A stretch of DNA of 64,000 nucleotides from Pseudomonadales bacterium (GCA_024234365.1 JACKOK010000004.1:62001-126000); one strand, 5' to 3'; positions 16,942 to 25,188 are shown, counted from the stretch's first letter. The notes: generated from the sequence alone by a model not told the origin. A program made the numbers and translations.

Positions 16942-19806
16942 TCACTGCCCTACCCTGTCGATTGCCAACAATGTGGTGGAGAGATTGAACAGAATCTGCG
17001 TAATGCTGGTCCAGCTTTGGATGTAGTTGGGCTGATAGGTGTCGAACGGCACGATGATACTGTCGCCCGCACTCAGATTTGCTCGCTCCTGGAAGAACCA
17101 GCGTGAACCAATTGAGGACACCACTTCCCCATTGGCTTTGATCACATAAATTGCCTTACGGTCTGCATCTTCTGTCATGCCGCCGCTGCGGTTGATGTAA
17201 TCCGCCACGCTCAGGCGCCTGTCATATAAGTGCGAGGTAGGCCTGTGTACTTCACCCAGTACACTCACCTCTTGCTGCGTGCGCGGAATCAGCAACCTGT
17301 CACCATCGCGCAGAATGGGCACTTCTTCCGGACGCAACTCCGCCGCCAGAATTTTGGGCAAATTGATGACTAAGCGCCCGCTTGCCCGCACTTCACTGAT
17401 TCGATCAAGAAGATCCGTCATGCCTGCGGTTTGTGCTGCAGCAATATTGGGATCGTTGGTTCGGGAACTGGTTTGCCCCTGCAGCCTTTGGGTGATTACA
17501 TCCCGCTCCAGTTGATCTCTAAACTCTTCCAGCATCCGCTGTTCGTTTTGACGCAAGTCTTCTCGCAGAAAGATGGCTGCCCTTGGGTCTGCATGGGATG
17601 TCATGCCACCTGCCCGCTCAATCAAACTGGTGAGAGGTTCATCCTTGCTGATGGTATAGGTGCCAGGGGAGTTGACTTCGCCCTCTATCGTCACTGTTTC
17701 ATAGTCGGTCCAGTTTGGCATTTGGCGAATGACCAGTTGATCAAACGGCGCCAGATCAAACCCAAGCCCGGCGTTGCCACCATCCATCAGGTTGATGTTG
17801 ACGTGGCCAATCTCCCGCCCCGTTGCCGGCTCGGCATCGTAGCGTGTTACTTCTGCATTGCGCGTTTCTGCACTCTCTGTCAATCCGCCGGCAATTTCGA
17901 TTAAACGGTTGACATCCAAGCCAGGTGTTAAGGGATAGTTGCCTGGGTGCCTTACCCTGCCGGTAACGCTCACAATACGGGTAGGTTCACTGGTGCTGGA
18001 CTGTTCGCGCAAGCGCTGCAGTGTGGGTTCCAGCAGGTCCTGACGCGATTCCCCTACGTTGAACACCATGACTCTGTCCAGCTCCTGCAGTGCTACAGGA
18101 GTCTGAGTTTGCAAAGTTTGGGGGTTCAGAGCAGTAGAAAGCACTTCAATGCTTCCTTGGCGATCCATACGGCGCTCCAGCAAGAGGTAATCCAGGTCGC
18201 TGTTGGTTCCGAGGCCACCTGCAAAGCGGATCACATCGTCTAGCGTCATGTCTCTGAACAGTGGGTACTCGCCGGGGAAACGGACATTGCCCTCCACCGT
18301 GACAATCAGTGGCGGGTTTTCGAAACTGGCCTGGCTGCGTAATCGGTCAATCAAATCTGCCACCTGGCTCTGCCGGTTCTGGCTGGCGCCAAAGGTGTAG
18401 AGGCGATCACGGGCTTCCAGCGAGAGGTCTTGTGCGCCGCTGGGATTGTTGATGGCCGCCCCCAGGTTCACATACACCAGTTCAATTCGCCGGGTGGGCT
18501 GCGTTTCTCGTGCAATCAATGCGTATTCCAGGTCGGGGTTCGGCAACAATGCCGCCACGCTGGGGATCACATCGCTCACGCGCAGACCACTGCGCCATTG
18601 GAACGCGCCAGGGCGCTGCACATGGCCTTCCAGCATCACCACGCTCTCCACCTGGTCGAGCACGGAGTAGACCTGAATCACATCGCCATCAGACAGTAGT
18701 GGGTTGCTGGCGGCCCCTTGGCTGAGGTCTACATCCACAATGGTGCGTTCGCCCAACTCGTTGATGCGTTCGATGCGAGAGGCGCGCGGATATGCTGTAG
18801 GGTTCAGCCCGCCGGCAAGGCTCAAGATGTCTGTTGGGCTGGTTTCGTCGCTGATCTCGTAAATAGCAGGCCGGCGCACTTCACCGGCAATGCCCACGGT
18901 TTTGCCAATGGGCGGAATGAAGATCACGTCACCCGGCAGCAGGCGCGCATCGCCGCTGGTGTCACCACGAAGCAGCAGATCGTACAAATCCAGGCTGGTA
19001 ATTAATTCGCCATTGCGCATGAGGCGGATATCGCGCAGAGAACCAACTCGTGTCACACCACCGCTCGCGAACAAGGCATTCGTCATTGTGCTTAGCGAGC
19101 TTACCGTATAAGAGCCAGGTTGTACGGCTTCTCCAAGAACGAAAACGTTGATGGAGCGCAGCGCGCCAAGCGTCACGGAAACGTTCTGACCAATGAGCTG
19201 GTTGGCGACAATGCTCTGCAGCTGATCTCTTAATTCTTGAAAGGTGAGACCGGCCACGCTCACTGGGCCGATCTCGGGGAACATCAGCATGCCTTCACGC
19301 GTGATCACCAGTTCGTGGGTGAGGTTACGCTGGCCATAAAGTTGCAGGATGACGGTGTCACCTGGCCCCATGACGTAATTTGCAGGCACGGGAATGTTGG
19401 TGGCCGGGGCGAAGGTGGTGGGGGCACCGGCGAAGAGTTCGTAGCCGTATTGGGTTAGTGGCTGCGCGGTGCTTTGTTGCTGCTGGTCAGACTCGATGCG
19501 GTCTTGTTGCTGCCGCGCCTGGGCATCCTGCTGAATGGCCAGCTCTGCCTGGCTTGGTGCGGTGTCTGCCGCCTGTTGCAGATTCACTTCTTCGGGGATT
19601 TGCTGCTGGCGTTCGCCCACCTGCCCGCCGGCCTGGGCGAGTAATGCCTGGCGCTCCTCTTCACTGAGGTTTTGCAGTTGCTGAATTTGAGCGGGCGTGA
19701 GGTTGATGCCCTGGGCGTGGCTTTGGGGCATATAAAGAGTGGCGGCGCCCACCAGGAGGAAGGCGGCCAGGCCGATGGCTCTGGAGGTGAGGGTTCTCAG
19801 TGTCAT
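16942..19806 (-). CDS. Large SLBB-domain polysaccharide export protein (Wza/OtnA-like)
   Basis: About 954 residues. I start it at ATG 19806 (MTLRTLTSRAIGLAAFLLVG, a signal peptide ending near QSHAQG), because the ops element lies just upstream. A longer frame to 19938 would run through ops. After a Gln-rich stretch (about 45-125) comes the poly-export domain (VMGPGDTVILQLYGQRN, about 150), then about six SLBB units marked by EGxVxxPGxY patterns (AVQPGSYT, EVRRPAIYE, NVRFPGEYP, RVRHPGNYP, EVNSPGTYT, EVHRPTSHL). The C-terminus is a hydrophobic helix (ITQILFNLSTTLLAIDRV). It should form or line the periplasmic/outer-membrane exit for the polymer. It is more than twice the usual Wza length and has no lipobox. 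Confidence 0.87.
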   Translation of the reverse strand: MTLRTLTSRAIGLAAFLLVGAATLYMPQSHAQGINLTPAQIQQLQNLSEEERQALLAQAGGQVGERQQQIPEEVNLQQAADTAPSQAELAIQQDAQARQQQDRIESDQQQQSTAQPLTQYGYELFAGAPTTFAPATNIPVPANYVMGPGDTVILQLYGQRNLTHELVITREGMLMFPEIGPVSVAGLTFQELRDQLQSIVANQLIGQNVSVTLGALRSINVFVLGEAVQPGSYTVSSLSTMTNALFASGGVTRVGSLRDIRLMRNGELITSLDLYDLLLRGDTSGDARLLPGDVIFIPPIGKTVGIAGEVRRPAIYEISDETSPTDILSLAGGLNPTAYPRASRIERINELGERTIVDVDLSQGAASNPLLSDGDVIQVYSVLDQVESVVMLEGHVQRPGAFQWRSGLRVSDVIPSVAALLPNPDLEYALIARETQPTRRIELVYVNLGAAINNPSGAQDLSLEARDRLYTFGASQNRQSQVADLIDRLRSQASFENPPLIVTVEGNVRFPGEYPLFRDMTLDDVIRFAGGLGTNSDLDYLLLERRMDRQGSIEVLSTALNPQTLQTQTPVALQELDRVMVFNVGESRQDLLEPTLQRLREQSSTSEPTRIVSVTGRVRHPGNYPLTPGLDVNRLIEIAGGLTESAETRNAEVTRYDAEPATGREIGHVNINLMDGGNAGLGFDLAPFDQLVIRQMPNWTDYETVTIEGEVNSPGTYTISKDEPLTSLIERAGGMTSHADPRAAIFLREDLRQNEQRMLEEFRDQLERDVITQRLQGQTSSRTNDPNIAAAQTAGMTDLLDRISEVRASGRLVINLPKILAAELRPEEVPILRDGDRLLIPRTQQEVSVLGEVHRPTSHLYDRRLSVADYINRSGGMTEDADRKAIYVIKANGEVVSSIGSRWFFQERANLSAGDSIIVPFDTYQPNYIQSWTSITQILFNLSTTLLAIDRVGQ

Positions 19807-19866
19807 GGGTCTTCTCGGATGAATCCTTGTTGTTTTTGGCCCGCATGCATGGCGGGTGATGTTCAG

Positions 19867-19879
19867 GCACGCTACCGCC
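19867..19879 (-). promoter_or_regulatory. ops element (RfaH recruitment site)
   Basis: On the minus strand the sequence is GGCGGTAGCGTGC, identical to the enterobacterial ops consensus (GGCGGTAGNNT core). It lies 61 bp upstream of the export gene start and 200 bp downstream of an rfaH-like gene transcribed the same way. ops pauses RNA polymerase and presents the exposed non-template strand to RfaH. A short hairpin (CCCGC ... GCGGG, 19840-19856) follows about 10 bases downstream. Confidence 0.88.
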
Positions 19880-19916
19880 CTACCTGGGCGTTTTGCGGCA
19901 TCTTTGGGTTGGGTTG

Positions 19917-20063
19917 TCGCCTGCAAGCAGGCTCCCACAATCAGGTGTTTCTTTTTCGCCTGCAGGGCAGGCTCCTACATTGGTGCTGTGGTCTTTGTTC
20001 GCCTGCAGGGCAGGCTCCTACGAGCAACAAATTATTTTCTTTCGCCTGCAAGCAGGCTCCTAC
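19917..20063. repeat. REP cluster 1 (four elements)
   Basis: Four REPs in the same orientation (head CTCCTAC/CTCCCAC to the right) at 19917-19938, 19956-19978, 19999-20021 and 20042-20063. Each is a GTAGGAG or GTGGGAG head followed by an imperfect palindrome with arms CCTGC/GCAGG. All belong to the class with CCTGC arms. They lie between rfaH and the ops leader and leave little space for a promoter. Confidence 0.9.
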
Positions 20064-20081
20064 AAATCGGTTCCTGCGCGC

Positions 20082-20576
20082 TTAACCTGCTCTGGCGAGT
20101 TGGGCCGGGGACATTTCCACGGCCTGCTCGGTTTGCAGGATGCGCATTAATACTATGATCCGCTCGTCGGCGGATTCGCCCTGCACGATGGCTTCCACAT
20201 GCTTGAAGCAGCCTTCGGTAATCACCACTCTCTCCCCTGCCCGGAACAACGGTGCCGGCGCTTGCGGCGTGGCCAAGCGCTGCTGCAGCGCGGCAATCAG
20301 CTCATCGGGCACCGGGTGAGGGGCGCCATTAAAACTCACAATGCGGCTTACCCCTCTGGTGGCACGCAGGGCACGCCAGTTGCTCTCCTCGTTCAGGCGG
20401 ATGAAGACATAACCGGGAAACAGGGCATCCGTGCGCAGTGTTACCTTGCCACGGGCAAGATGTTTCACCTGGTGCTGGGGGGTGTAGGTGTCAAAGCCCT
20501 GCTGGGCAAGGTGCCATTCGGCACGGCTTTGTTGCTGGGGCTTGCATTGCAGCAGATACCAGTGGGGAGTGTTCAT
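20082..20576 (-). CDS. rfaH: RfaH-type transcription antiterminator (NusG paralogue)
   Basis: A 164-residue NusG-superfamily protein. The NGN domain covers about residues 5-100 (WYLLQCKPQQQSRAEWHLAQQGFDTYTP, then LFPGYVFIRLNEESNWRALRATRGVSRIV). The C-terminal KOW-like domain is at about 112-160 (FRAGERVVITEGCFKHVEAIVQG). RfaH binds RNA polymerase paused at ops and suppresses pausing and Rho termination in long surface-polysaccharide operons. Its start overlaps the MarR-type gene's stop by four bases. The exact ops about 200 bp downstream makes the functional assignment strong. Confidence 0.92.
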   Translation of the reverse strand: MNTPHWYLLQCKPQQQSRAEWHLAQQGFDTYTPQHQVKHLARGKVTLRTDALFPGYVFIRLNEESNWRALRATRGVSRIVSFNGAPHPVPDELIAALQQRLATPQAPAPLFRAGERVVITEGCFKHVEAIVQGESADERIIVLMRILQTEQAVEMSPAQLARAG

Positions 20577-20914
20577 TTGCTCGCCCCCTGCTCTGCGTTG
20601 GAAAGGTCCTGTTGCAGCGCCTCGATTTCCCGGGAGAGGGTTTCGTACTCGACCATCTTGCGCTTCAGAAAACGATGGGTAATGGCAGCCTTGTTCTCCA
20701 GGCCTGCGGGGGTGAGCATGTACAGGTAGCCTTTCTTGTTCGGGTTGTTGCTGAAGTTGCGGGCCTTGACCATGCCCTTTTCGATGAGCGCCTGCAGGCA
20801 GTAGTTCACCTTACCCAGGCTGATGCCAAGCTCCTGCGCCAGCTCACGCTGGGTGATCTGGGGCTGCGCTTCGAGTTTACGCAGAATGTAGTAATCGGCG
20901 TCTTCGCTGAGCAT
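20573..20914 (-). CDS. MarR-family EPS-associated transcriptional regulator
   Basis: A small winged-helix protein of 113 residues. Residues 8-70 form the HTH (YYILRKLEAQPQITQRELAQELGISLGKVNYCLQALIEKGMVKARNF) and the wing (KKGYLYMLTPAGLENK). The C-terminal helix (FLKRKMVEYETLSREIEALQQDL) probably dimerises. It matches the MarR-like regulators found at the head of exopolysaccharide loci in many gammaproteobacteria. It is translationally coupled to rfaH, so it likely controls RfaH dose and thereby the whole locus. An alternative start was not needed. Confidence 0.87.
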   Translation of the reverse strand: MLSEDADYYILRKLEAQPQITQRELAQELGISLGKVNYCLQALIEKGMVKARNFSNNPNKKGYLYMLTPAGLENKAAITHRFLKRKMVEYETLSREIEALQQDLSNAEQGASK

Positions 20915-20949
20915 CGTGTGTTTTTAACATTGTTCATCTGACGAACGGA

Positions 20950-20955
20950 TTTATA
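20950..20955 (-). promoter_or_regulatory. Possible extended -10 for the marR-rfaH transcript
   Basis: On the minus strand TGCTATAAAT forms an extended -10, 36 bases ahead of the marR start codon. No good -35 is seen 17 bases upstream, which is tolerable for an extended -10 promoter. Confidence 0.35.
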
Positions 20956-21049
20956 GCACAGCAATGTGACGGGAATATAGACCGAAAAGGGGGTTTTGTT
21001 AAAAAAATGTATGGATTTGATCGAGGCGCTTTTGCGGGTGATTAATTTG

Positions 21050-21191
21050 TCGCCAGCAGGGCTGGCTCCCACAGAAGATTTGTAGGAGCCTGCCTTGCAG
21101 GCGATTGGATCTGAGGTGATCTTTCCTTCTTATCGCCAGCAGGGCTGGCTCCTACCGAGGCAGCACATGTAGGAGCCTGCCCTGCAGGCGA
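21050..21191. repeat. REP cluster 2 (two opposed pairs)
   Basis: Four elements: 21050-21072 (CCAGC-arm class, head to the right), 21082-21104 (CCTGC-arm class, head to the left), 21133-21155 (CCAGC class, head right) and 21169-21191 (CCTGC class, head left). The two pairs have facing heads and alternate between the two classes, a BIME-like arrangement between rmlA and marR. Confidence 0.9.
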
Positions 21192-21211
21192 TTGAATTTT
21201 CCCACGGAGTA

Positions 21212-22096
21212 TCAACCCACCAGCGCCTTCATGTATTGGCCATAGCCATTCTTGGCCAGGAGTTCGGCGCGCTGCAGCAGCTCGCTGTCGCTGAGCCAGC
21301 CCTTGCGCCAGGCAATTTCTTCGAGGCAAGCAATCTTGAAGCCCTGACGGTGCTCCACGGTCTGCACAAACATGCTGGCCTCCAGCAGGCTTTCGTGGGT
21401 GCCGGTATCCAGCCAGGCAAAGCCGCGCCCGAGCACTTCCACGTTAAGATCGCCCCGCTCCAGATAGGCCTGGTTCACGCTGGTGATTTCCAGCTCGCCC
21501 CTGGCAGAGGGTTTAACCTGTTTGGCGATGTCGATTACATCGTTGTCGTAGAAATACAGGCCGGTGACGGCGTAATTGGACTTGGGCTGGGCAGGTTTTT
21601 CCTCGATGGAAACCGCGCGGCGATGCTCGTCGAAGGCCACCACGCCGAAGCGTTCCGGGTCTTTTACCTGATAGCCAAACACGGTGGCGCCACTGTCGCG
21701 CGCGGCGGCCTCCATCAGCTTGCCGGTGAAGCCTTGCCCATAGAAGATGTTGTCGCCCAACACCAGGCACACGCTGTCTTTGCCAATGAATTCTTCGCCA
21801 ATCAGGAACGCTTGAGCCAGGCCGTCGGGGCTGGGCTGAATGGCATAGGTAAGCGCAATGCCATACTGGCTGCCATCGCCCAGCAGGCGCTGATAAGCAG
21901 CCAGGTCTTCGGGGGTGGTGATGATCAGAATGTCGCGGATACCGGCCAACATGAGCACGGACATGGGGTAATAGATCATGGGTTTGTCATACACGGGCAG
22001 CAATTGTTTGGAGATGCCCTTGGTGATGGGGTACAGGCGCGTGCCGCTGCCGCCTGCCAATACAATGCCCTTGTAGGCTGCGTGTGTTGTGCTCAT
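21212..22096 (-). CDS. rmlA: Glucose-1-phosphate thymidylyltransferase
   Basis: A 294-residue nucleotidyltransferase. The signature GIVLAGGSGTRLYPITKGISKQLLPVYDKPMIYYP occupies residues 9-43, the catalytic Mg-site is LGDNIFYG (about 115), and the thymidine/sugar loops FGVVAFD, VSIEEKPAQPKSNYAVTGLYFYDN and LDTGTHESLLEAS follow. It makes dTDP-glucose, the precursor of dTDP-rhamnose and related sugars. rmlB, rmlC and rmlD are not in the window, so it stands alone here. REPs flank it on both sides. Confidence 0.94.
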   Translation of the reverse strand: MSTTHAAYKGIVLAGGSGTRLYPITKGISKQLLPVYDKPMIYYPMSVLMLAGIRDILIITTPEDLAAYQRLLGDGSQYGIALTYAIQPSPDGLAQAFLIGEEFIGKDSVCLVLGDNIFYGQGFTGKLMEAAARDSGATVFGYQVKDPERFGVVAFDEHRRAVSIEEKPAQPKSNYAVTGLYFYDNDVIDIAKQVKPSARGELEITSVNQAYLERGDLNVEVLGRGFAWLDTGTHESLLEASMFVQTVEHRQGFKIACLEEIAWRKGWLSDSELLQRAELLAKNGYGQYMKALVG

Positions 22097-22235
22097 AAAC
22101 CCTGGCTTCTTGTTGTGGCGCTTGCTGCGCGTATGGCTTCAGCCGCTGATACAACGGCTTTCGTGGGCAGGGATAATACAAGCTCGGCATGTGCGGTGCC
22201 ACCACCTGTTTGGTGGATTTCGGAGGCAGGGTCAT

Positions 22236-22416
22236 GTGGGAGCCTGCTCGCAGGCGATTGGACCTGAGGCAATTTTCTTTTCTTATCGCCAGCAGGGCTG
22301 GCTCCTACGGTAACAATCCCATCCGCGCAGACCAAAATCCCGTAGGAGCCTGCCCTGCAGGCGATTGGTTCTGAGGCAATATCCCTTTCTTTATCGCCAG
22401 CAGGGCTGGCTCCTAC
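22236..22416. repeat. REP cluster 3 between rmlA and ugd
   Basis: Elements at 22236-22257 (CCTGC class, GTGGGAG head), 22286-22308 (CCAGC class, opposite orientation), 22342-22364 (CCTGC class) and 22394-22416 (CCAGC class, opposite). They alternate in class and orientation as in cluster 2. The remainder of the 437-bp intergenic stretch holds the ugd leader. Confidence 0.9.
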
Positions 22417-22500
22417 GGATGCAGCTCCCACAGGGAGTTTCGTCACTGAAATGTCACGGCGGCGTCATCGCCCGGCAACATCGCTGCAATAGGCTGGCAG

Positions 22501-22527
22501 CCCCAGATGAACTGAGAAACTCTGGGG
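22501..22527 (+). promoter_or_regulatory. Hairpin over the ugd ribosome-binding site
   Basis: CCCCAGA (22501-22507) and TCTGGGG (22521-22527) form a perfect 7-bp stem with a 13-base loop. The 3' arm and the following TGATGA carry the only Shine-Dalgarno-like G-run before the ugd ATG at 22534, so the fold would mask translation start. Confidence 0.5.
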
Positions 22528-22533
22528 TGATGA

Positions 22534-23916
22534 ATGAAACTTGCGTGTTTTGGTGCCGGCTATGTTGGCCTGGTCAGCAGTGCGTGTTTTGCCAATGCCG
22601 GGCATCAGGTGATGTGCGTGGATACCAATGCCGACAAAATCCGGCAGCTAAAGGATGGCGTGTTGCCCATCTATGAACCCGGCCTCGACACTCTTGTGGA
22701 GAGCACCACAAAAACGGGCAATCTGCAGTTCACGGCCAAGCCTGCAGAGGCTATTGAGTATGCCGACCTCCTCTTTATTGCCGTGGGCACCCCGCCGGAT
22801 GAGGACGGTTCTGCTGACCTGCAATATGTGCTGGCCGTTGCCGCGCAAATCGGTCAATTGATGAACCGGCCGAAGGTGATTGTCACCAAGTCCACGGTGC
22901 CCGCGGGCAGCGCTGACAGAATCCGGCTCACAGTTCAGGAGGAGCTGGATAAGCGTCATTGCGATCTTCACTTCGAGGTAGCCTCCAACCCGGAGTTTCT
23001 GAAAGAGGGCTCGGCGGTAGCCGACTTCATGAAGCCCGACCGCTTCATCGTGGGCTCGAATTCTGAAGAGGTCCGCAGCCGGATGCAGGAGTTGTACGAG
23101 CCCTTCAACTGGAAATCCGACCGCATGATTTTCATGGACATCCGCGCGGCGGAACTGAGCAAATACGCGGCCAATGCGATGCTGGCCACCAAAATCAGTT
23201 TCATGAACGAGATTGCGAACCTGGCCGAGGAGCTGGGAGCGGATATCGAGCAGGTGCGCCAAGGCATCGGCTCGGACTCGCGCATCGGTTATCACTTCAT
23301 TTACCCCGGCATTGGCTATGGCGGCTCCTGCTTTCCAAAAGATGTGCAGGCTCTGAGCAAAACTGCATCGCAGCTGGGGCGGCAGATGCGTATCCTCAAT
23401 GCTGTGGAGGCAGTGAACCAGGCGCAGAAGTCGCGCCTGGTGGAATTGATTATCCAGCACTACGGCACTCTATCGCCTGCAGGGCAGGCTCCTACGAGAG
23501 GCACATCCGCCCTGAATGGCAAAACCTTCGCGCTGTGGGGCCTTTCCTTCAAACCGAAAACAGACGACATGCGCGAGGCGCCCAGCCGTGTGGTGATGGA
23601 GGCCTTGTGGGAGGCCGGTGCGCTCGTGCAGGCCTACGACCCGGAAGCCATGGACGAGGTGGAACGCATCTATGGCCACCGCGAGGATCTGCGCCTGGTG
23701 GGCACGCGGGATGCGGCGCTGTTGGGGGCGGATGCGCTGATTATCTGCACGGAGTGGCAACACTTTCGTGCAGCAGATTTCGACAACCTGGTGCAGCAGC
23801 TGGCAGACAAGGTGATTTTTGATGGCCGCAATCTGTATGAACCCGCGCGGGTGAAGGCAAAGGGGCTGACGTATTACGGAATTGGGCGGGGGGAATCGGT
23901 GAGGCAAGTGGGCTGA
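22534..23916 (+). CDS. ugd: UDP-glucose 6-dehydrogenase with an in-frame REP insertion
   Basis: A 460-residue UDP-sugar dehydrogenase. The NAD loop is CFGAGYVGLVSSACFA (about 5-20); FLKEGSAVADFMKPDR and the catalytic GYGGSCFPKD (Cys about 265) are the UGD forms. The C-terminal UDP-binding domain begins at ALNGKTFALWGLSFKPKTDDMREAPS. Just before it, residues LSPAGQAPTRG are encoded by a REP element (23473-23495) that keeps the frame. The normal linker here is only a few residues, so the protein has about 15 extra. The insertion lies between domains and probably does not destroy activity. Product: UDP-glucuronate for surface polymers. The TGA stop abuts another REP. Confidence 0.92.
   Translation: MKLACFGAGYVGLVSSACFANAGHQVMCVDTNADKIRQLKDGVLPIYEPGLDTLVESTTKTGNLQFTAKPAEAIEYADLLFIAVGTPPDEDGSADLQYVLAVAAQIGQLMNRPKVIVTKSTVPAGSADRIRLTVQEELDKRHCDLHFEVASNPEFLKEGSAVADFMKPDRFIVGSNSEEVRSRMQELYEPFNWKSDRMIFMDIRAAELSKYAANAMLATKISFMNEIANLAEELGADIEQVRQGIGSDSRIGYHFIYPGIGYGGSCFPKDVQALSKTASQLGRQMRILNAVEAVNQAQKSRLVELIIQHYGTLSPAGQAPTRGTSALNGKTFALWGLSFKPKTDDMREAPSRVVMEALWEAGALVQAYDPEAMDEVERIYGHREDLRLVGTRDAALLGADALIICTEWQHFRAADFDNLVQQLADKVIFDGRNLYEPARVKAKGLTYYGIGRGESVRQVG
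23473..23495. repeat. REP inside the ugd coding sequence
   Basis: A full CCTGC-class REP (TCGCC, TGCAGGGCA, GGCTCCTAC) within the coding frame of ugd, translated as SPAGQAPT. It falls at the linker between the central and C-terminal domains. It is the only REP in this window within a clear gene. Confidence 0.92.
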
Positions 23917-24021
23917 TCGCCTGCAAGCAGGCTCCCACAGGTGTACTCCGGAGCCCATCTTGCAGGCGATTGAGCCTGGGGTAATCCTCCCTTCTTAATC
24001 GCCAGCAGGGCTGGCTCCTAC
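23917..24021. repeat. REP cluster 4 after ugd
   Basis: An element at 23917-23938 starts directly after the ugd stop (CTCCCAC head). A degenerate copy lies at about 23950-23970 (GGAGCCCATCTTGCAGGCGAT). A CCAGC-class copy in opposite sense is at 23999-24021. Confidence 0.85.
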
Positions 24022-24030
24022 AACGGCAAC

Positions 24031-24176
24031 AGTCCCATCCGTGCAAATCCAAATCCCGTAGGAGCCCCACCCGTACAAACCCAAATCCCGTAGGAGCCCC
24101 ATCCGTACAAACCCAAATCCCGTAGGAGCCCCATCCGTACAAACCCAAATCCCGTAGGAGCCTGCCCTGCAGGCGA
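24031..24176. repeat. 32-bp tandem repeat built on a REP head, ending in a full REP
   Basis: A unit CGTAGGAGCCCCATCCGTAC plus AAACCCAAATCC begins at 24057, 24089 and 24121, an exact 32-bp period, with a diverged unit before 24057. The series ends in a complete CCTGC-class REP at 24154-24176. The repeats keep the GTAGGAGCC head but lack the palindrome's 3' arm, so they look like slippage products of a truncated REP. Confidence 0.9.
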
Positions 24177-24288
24177 TCGGTTTCATTGCCCCTCTTCCCA
24201 CACCTTGGGTTCTACCAGCTGAATTTACAATTCCTGCACGATGTTTTACCTTGCTGACAGCTATTCCTGCCTGCCCACGAGGTTATTC

Positions 24289-25176
24289 ATGACGATCAAA
24301 CCCAGCGCCGGCGCGCGCTTTCACCAGGCTCTTCAGGCCAACTCCCCTCTGCAGATTGTCGGCGCCATCAATGCCTATTCCGCCATGCTGGCACAGCGGG
24401 CGGGCCATCAGGCACTGTATCTCTCGGGTGCTGGCGTGGCCAATGCCTCTTACGGTCTGCCGGACCTGGGCATGACGAGCCTGAACGATGTCATTACCGA
24501 TGTAGACCGCATCACCAGCGCCTGTGATCTGCCCCTGCTGGTGGACATCGATACCGGCTGGGGCGGCGCCTTTAATATTGCCCGCACCATCAAAGCCATG
24601 GAGAAAGCCGGTGCCGCAGCGGTGCATCTTGAGGATCAGGTAGCGCAGAAACGATGCGGGCACCGCCCCAACAAGGCCATCGTGCCCAAAGAGGAGATGG
24701 TGGATCGCATCAAGGCCGCAGTGGACGCCAAGGTGGACCATGATTTCGTCATCATGGCACGCACGGACGCCATTGCCGTGGAGGGCATCGACGCCGCCAT
24801 TGAGCGCGCCATCGCCTGCGTGGAGGCTGGGGCCGATGCCCTGTTCCCGGAGGCCATCACCGATCTGGCGCAGTATCGCCGCTTCGCCGATGCCGTGCAT
24901 GTGCCCATTCTGGCCAATATCACGGAATTTGGCGCAACACCGCTGTACAACAAAACCGATCTGGCTGCGGCGGGGGTCTCCATGGTGCTCTACCCCCTCA
25001 GCGCCTTCCGGGCCATGAGCAAGGCGGCCGAGACGGTGTATGACAGCATTCTGCGCGAGGGGGACCAGGGCTCGGTGGTCAAACTGATGCAGACCCGGGC
25101 GCAGCTGTATGAGGTGCTGGGCTACCATGCCTATGAGGAGAAGCTGGATCAGCTGTTCAGCAAGCACCCGGGTTGA
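24289..25176 (+). CDS. prpB: 2-methylisocitrate lyase
   Basis: A 295-residue PEP mutase/isocitrate lyase superfamily enzyme. LPLLVDIDTGWGGAFNIARTI (about 80-100) holds the metal-binding Asp. The active-site loop is VHLEDQVAQKRCGHRPNKAIV (about 112-132) with the catalytic Cys in KRCGH. Then come MARTDAIAVEGIDAAIERA and FPEAITD. It splits 2-methylisocitrate into pyruvate and succinate, the last step of propionate use by the methylcitrate cycle. ATG 24289 (MTIKPSAG) is preceded by GAGG; the frame's earlier ATG at 24241 adds 16 odd residues. It heads a prpB-prpC-prpD set. Confidence 0.93.
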   Translation: MTIKPSAGARFHQALQANSPLQIVGAINAYSAMLAQRAGHQALYLSGAGVANASYGLPDLGMTSLNDVITDVDRITSACDLPLLVDIDTGWGGAFNIARTIKAMEKAGAAAVHLEDQVAQKRCGHRPNKAIVPKEEMVDRIKAAVDAKVDHDFVIMARTDAIAVEGIDAAIERAIACVEAGADALFPEAITDLAQYRRFADAVHVPILANITEFGATPLYNKTDLAAAGVSMVLYPLSAFRAMSKAAETVYDSILREGDQGSVVKLMQTRAQLYEVLGYHAYEEKLDQLFSKHPG

Positions 25177-25188
25177 CACCAATCACCT

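Noticed and set aside
16942..19938. Longer export protein starting at 19938
   Set aside because: It would translate the ops leader and hide the signal peptide, which starts cleanly at 19806.
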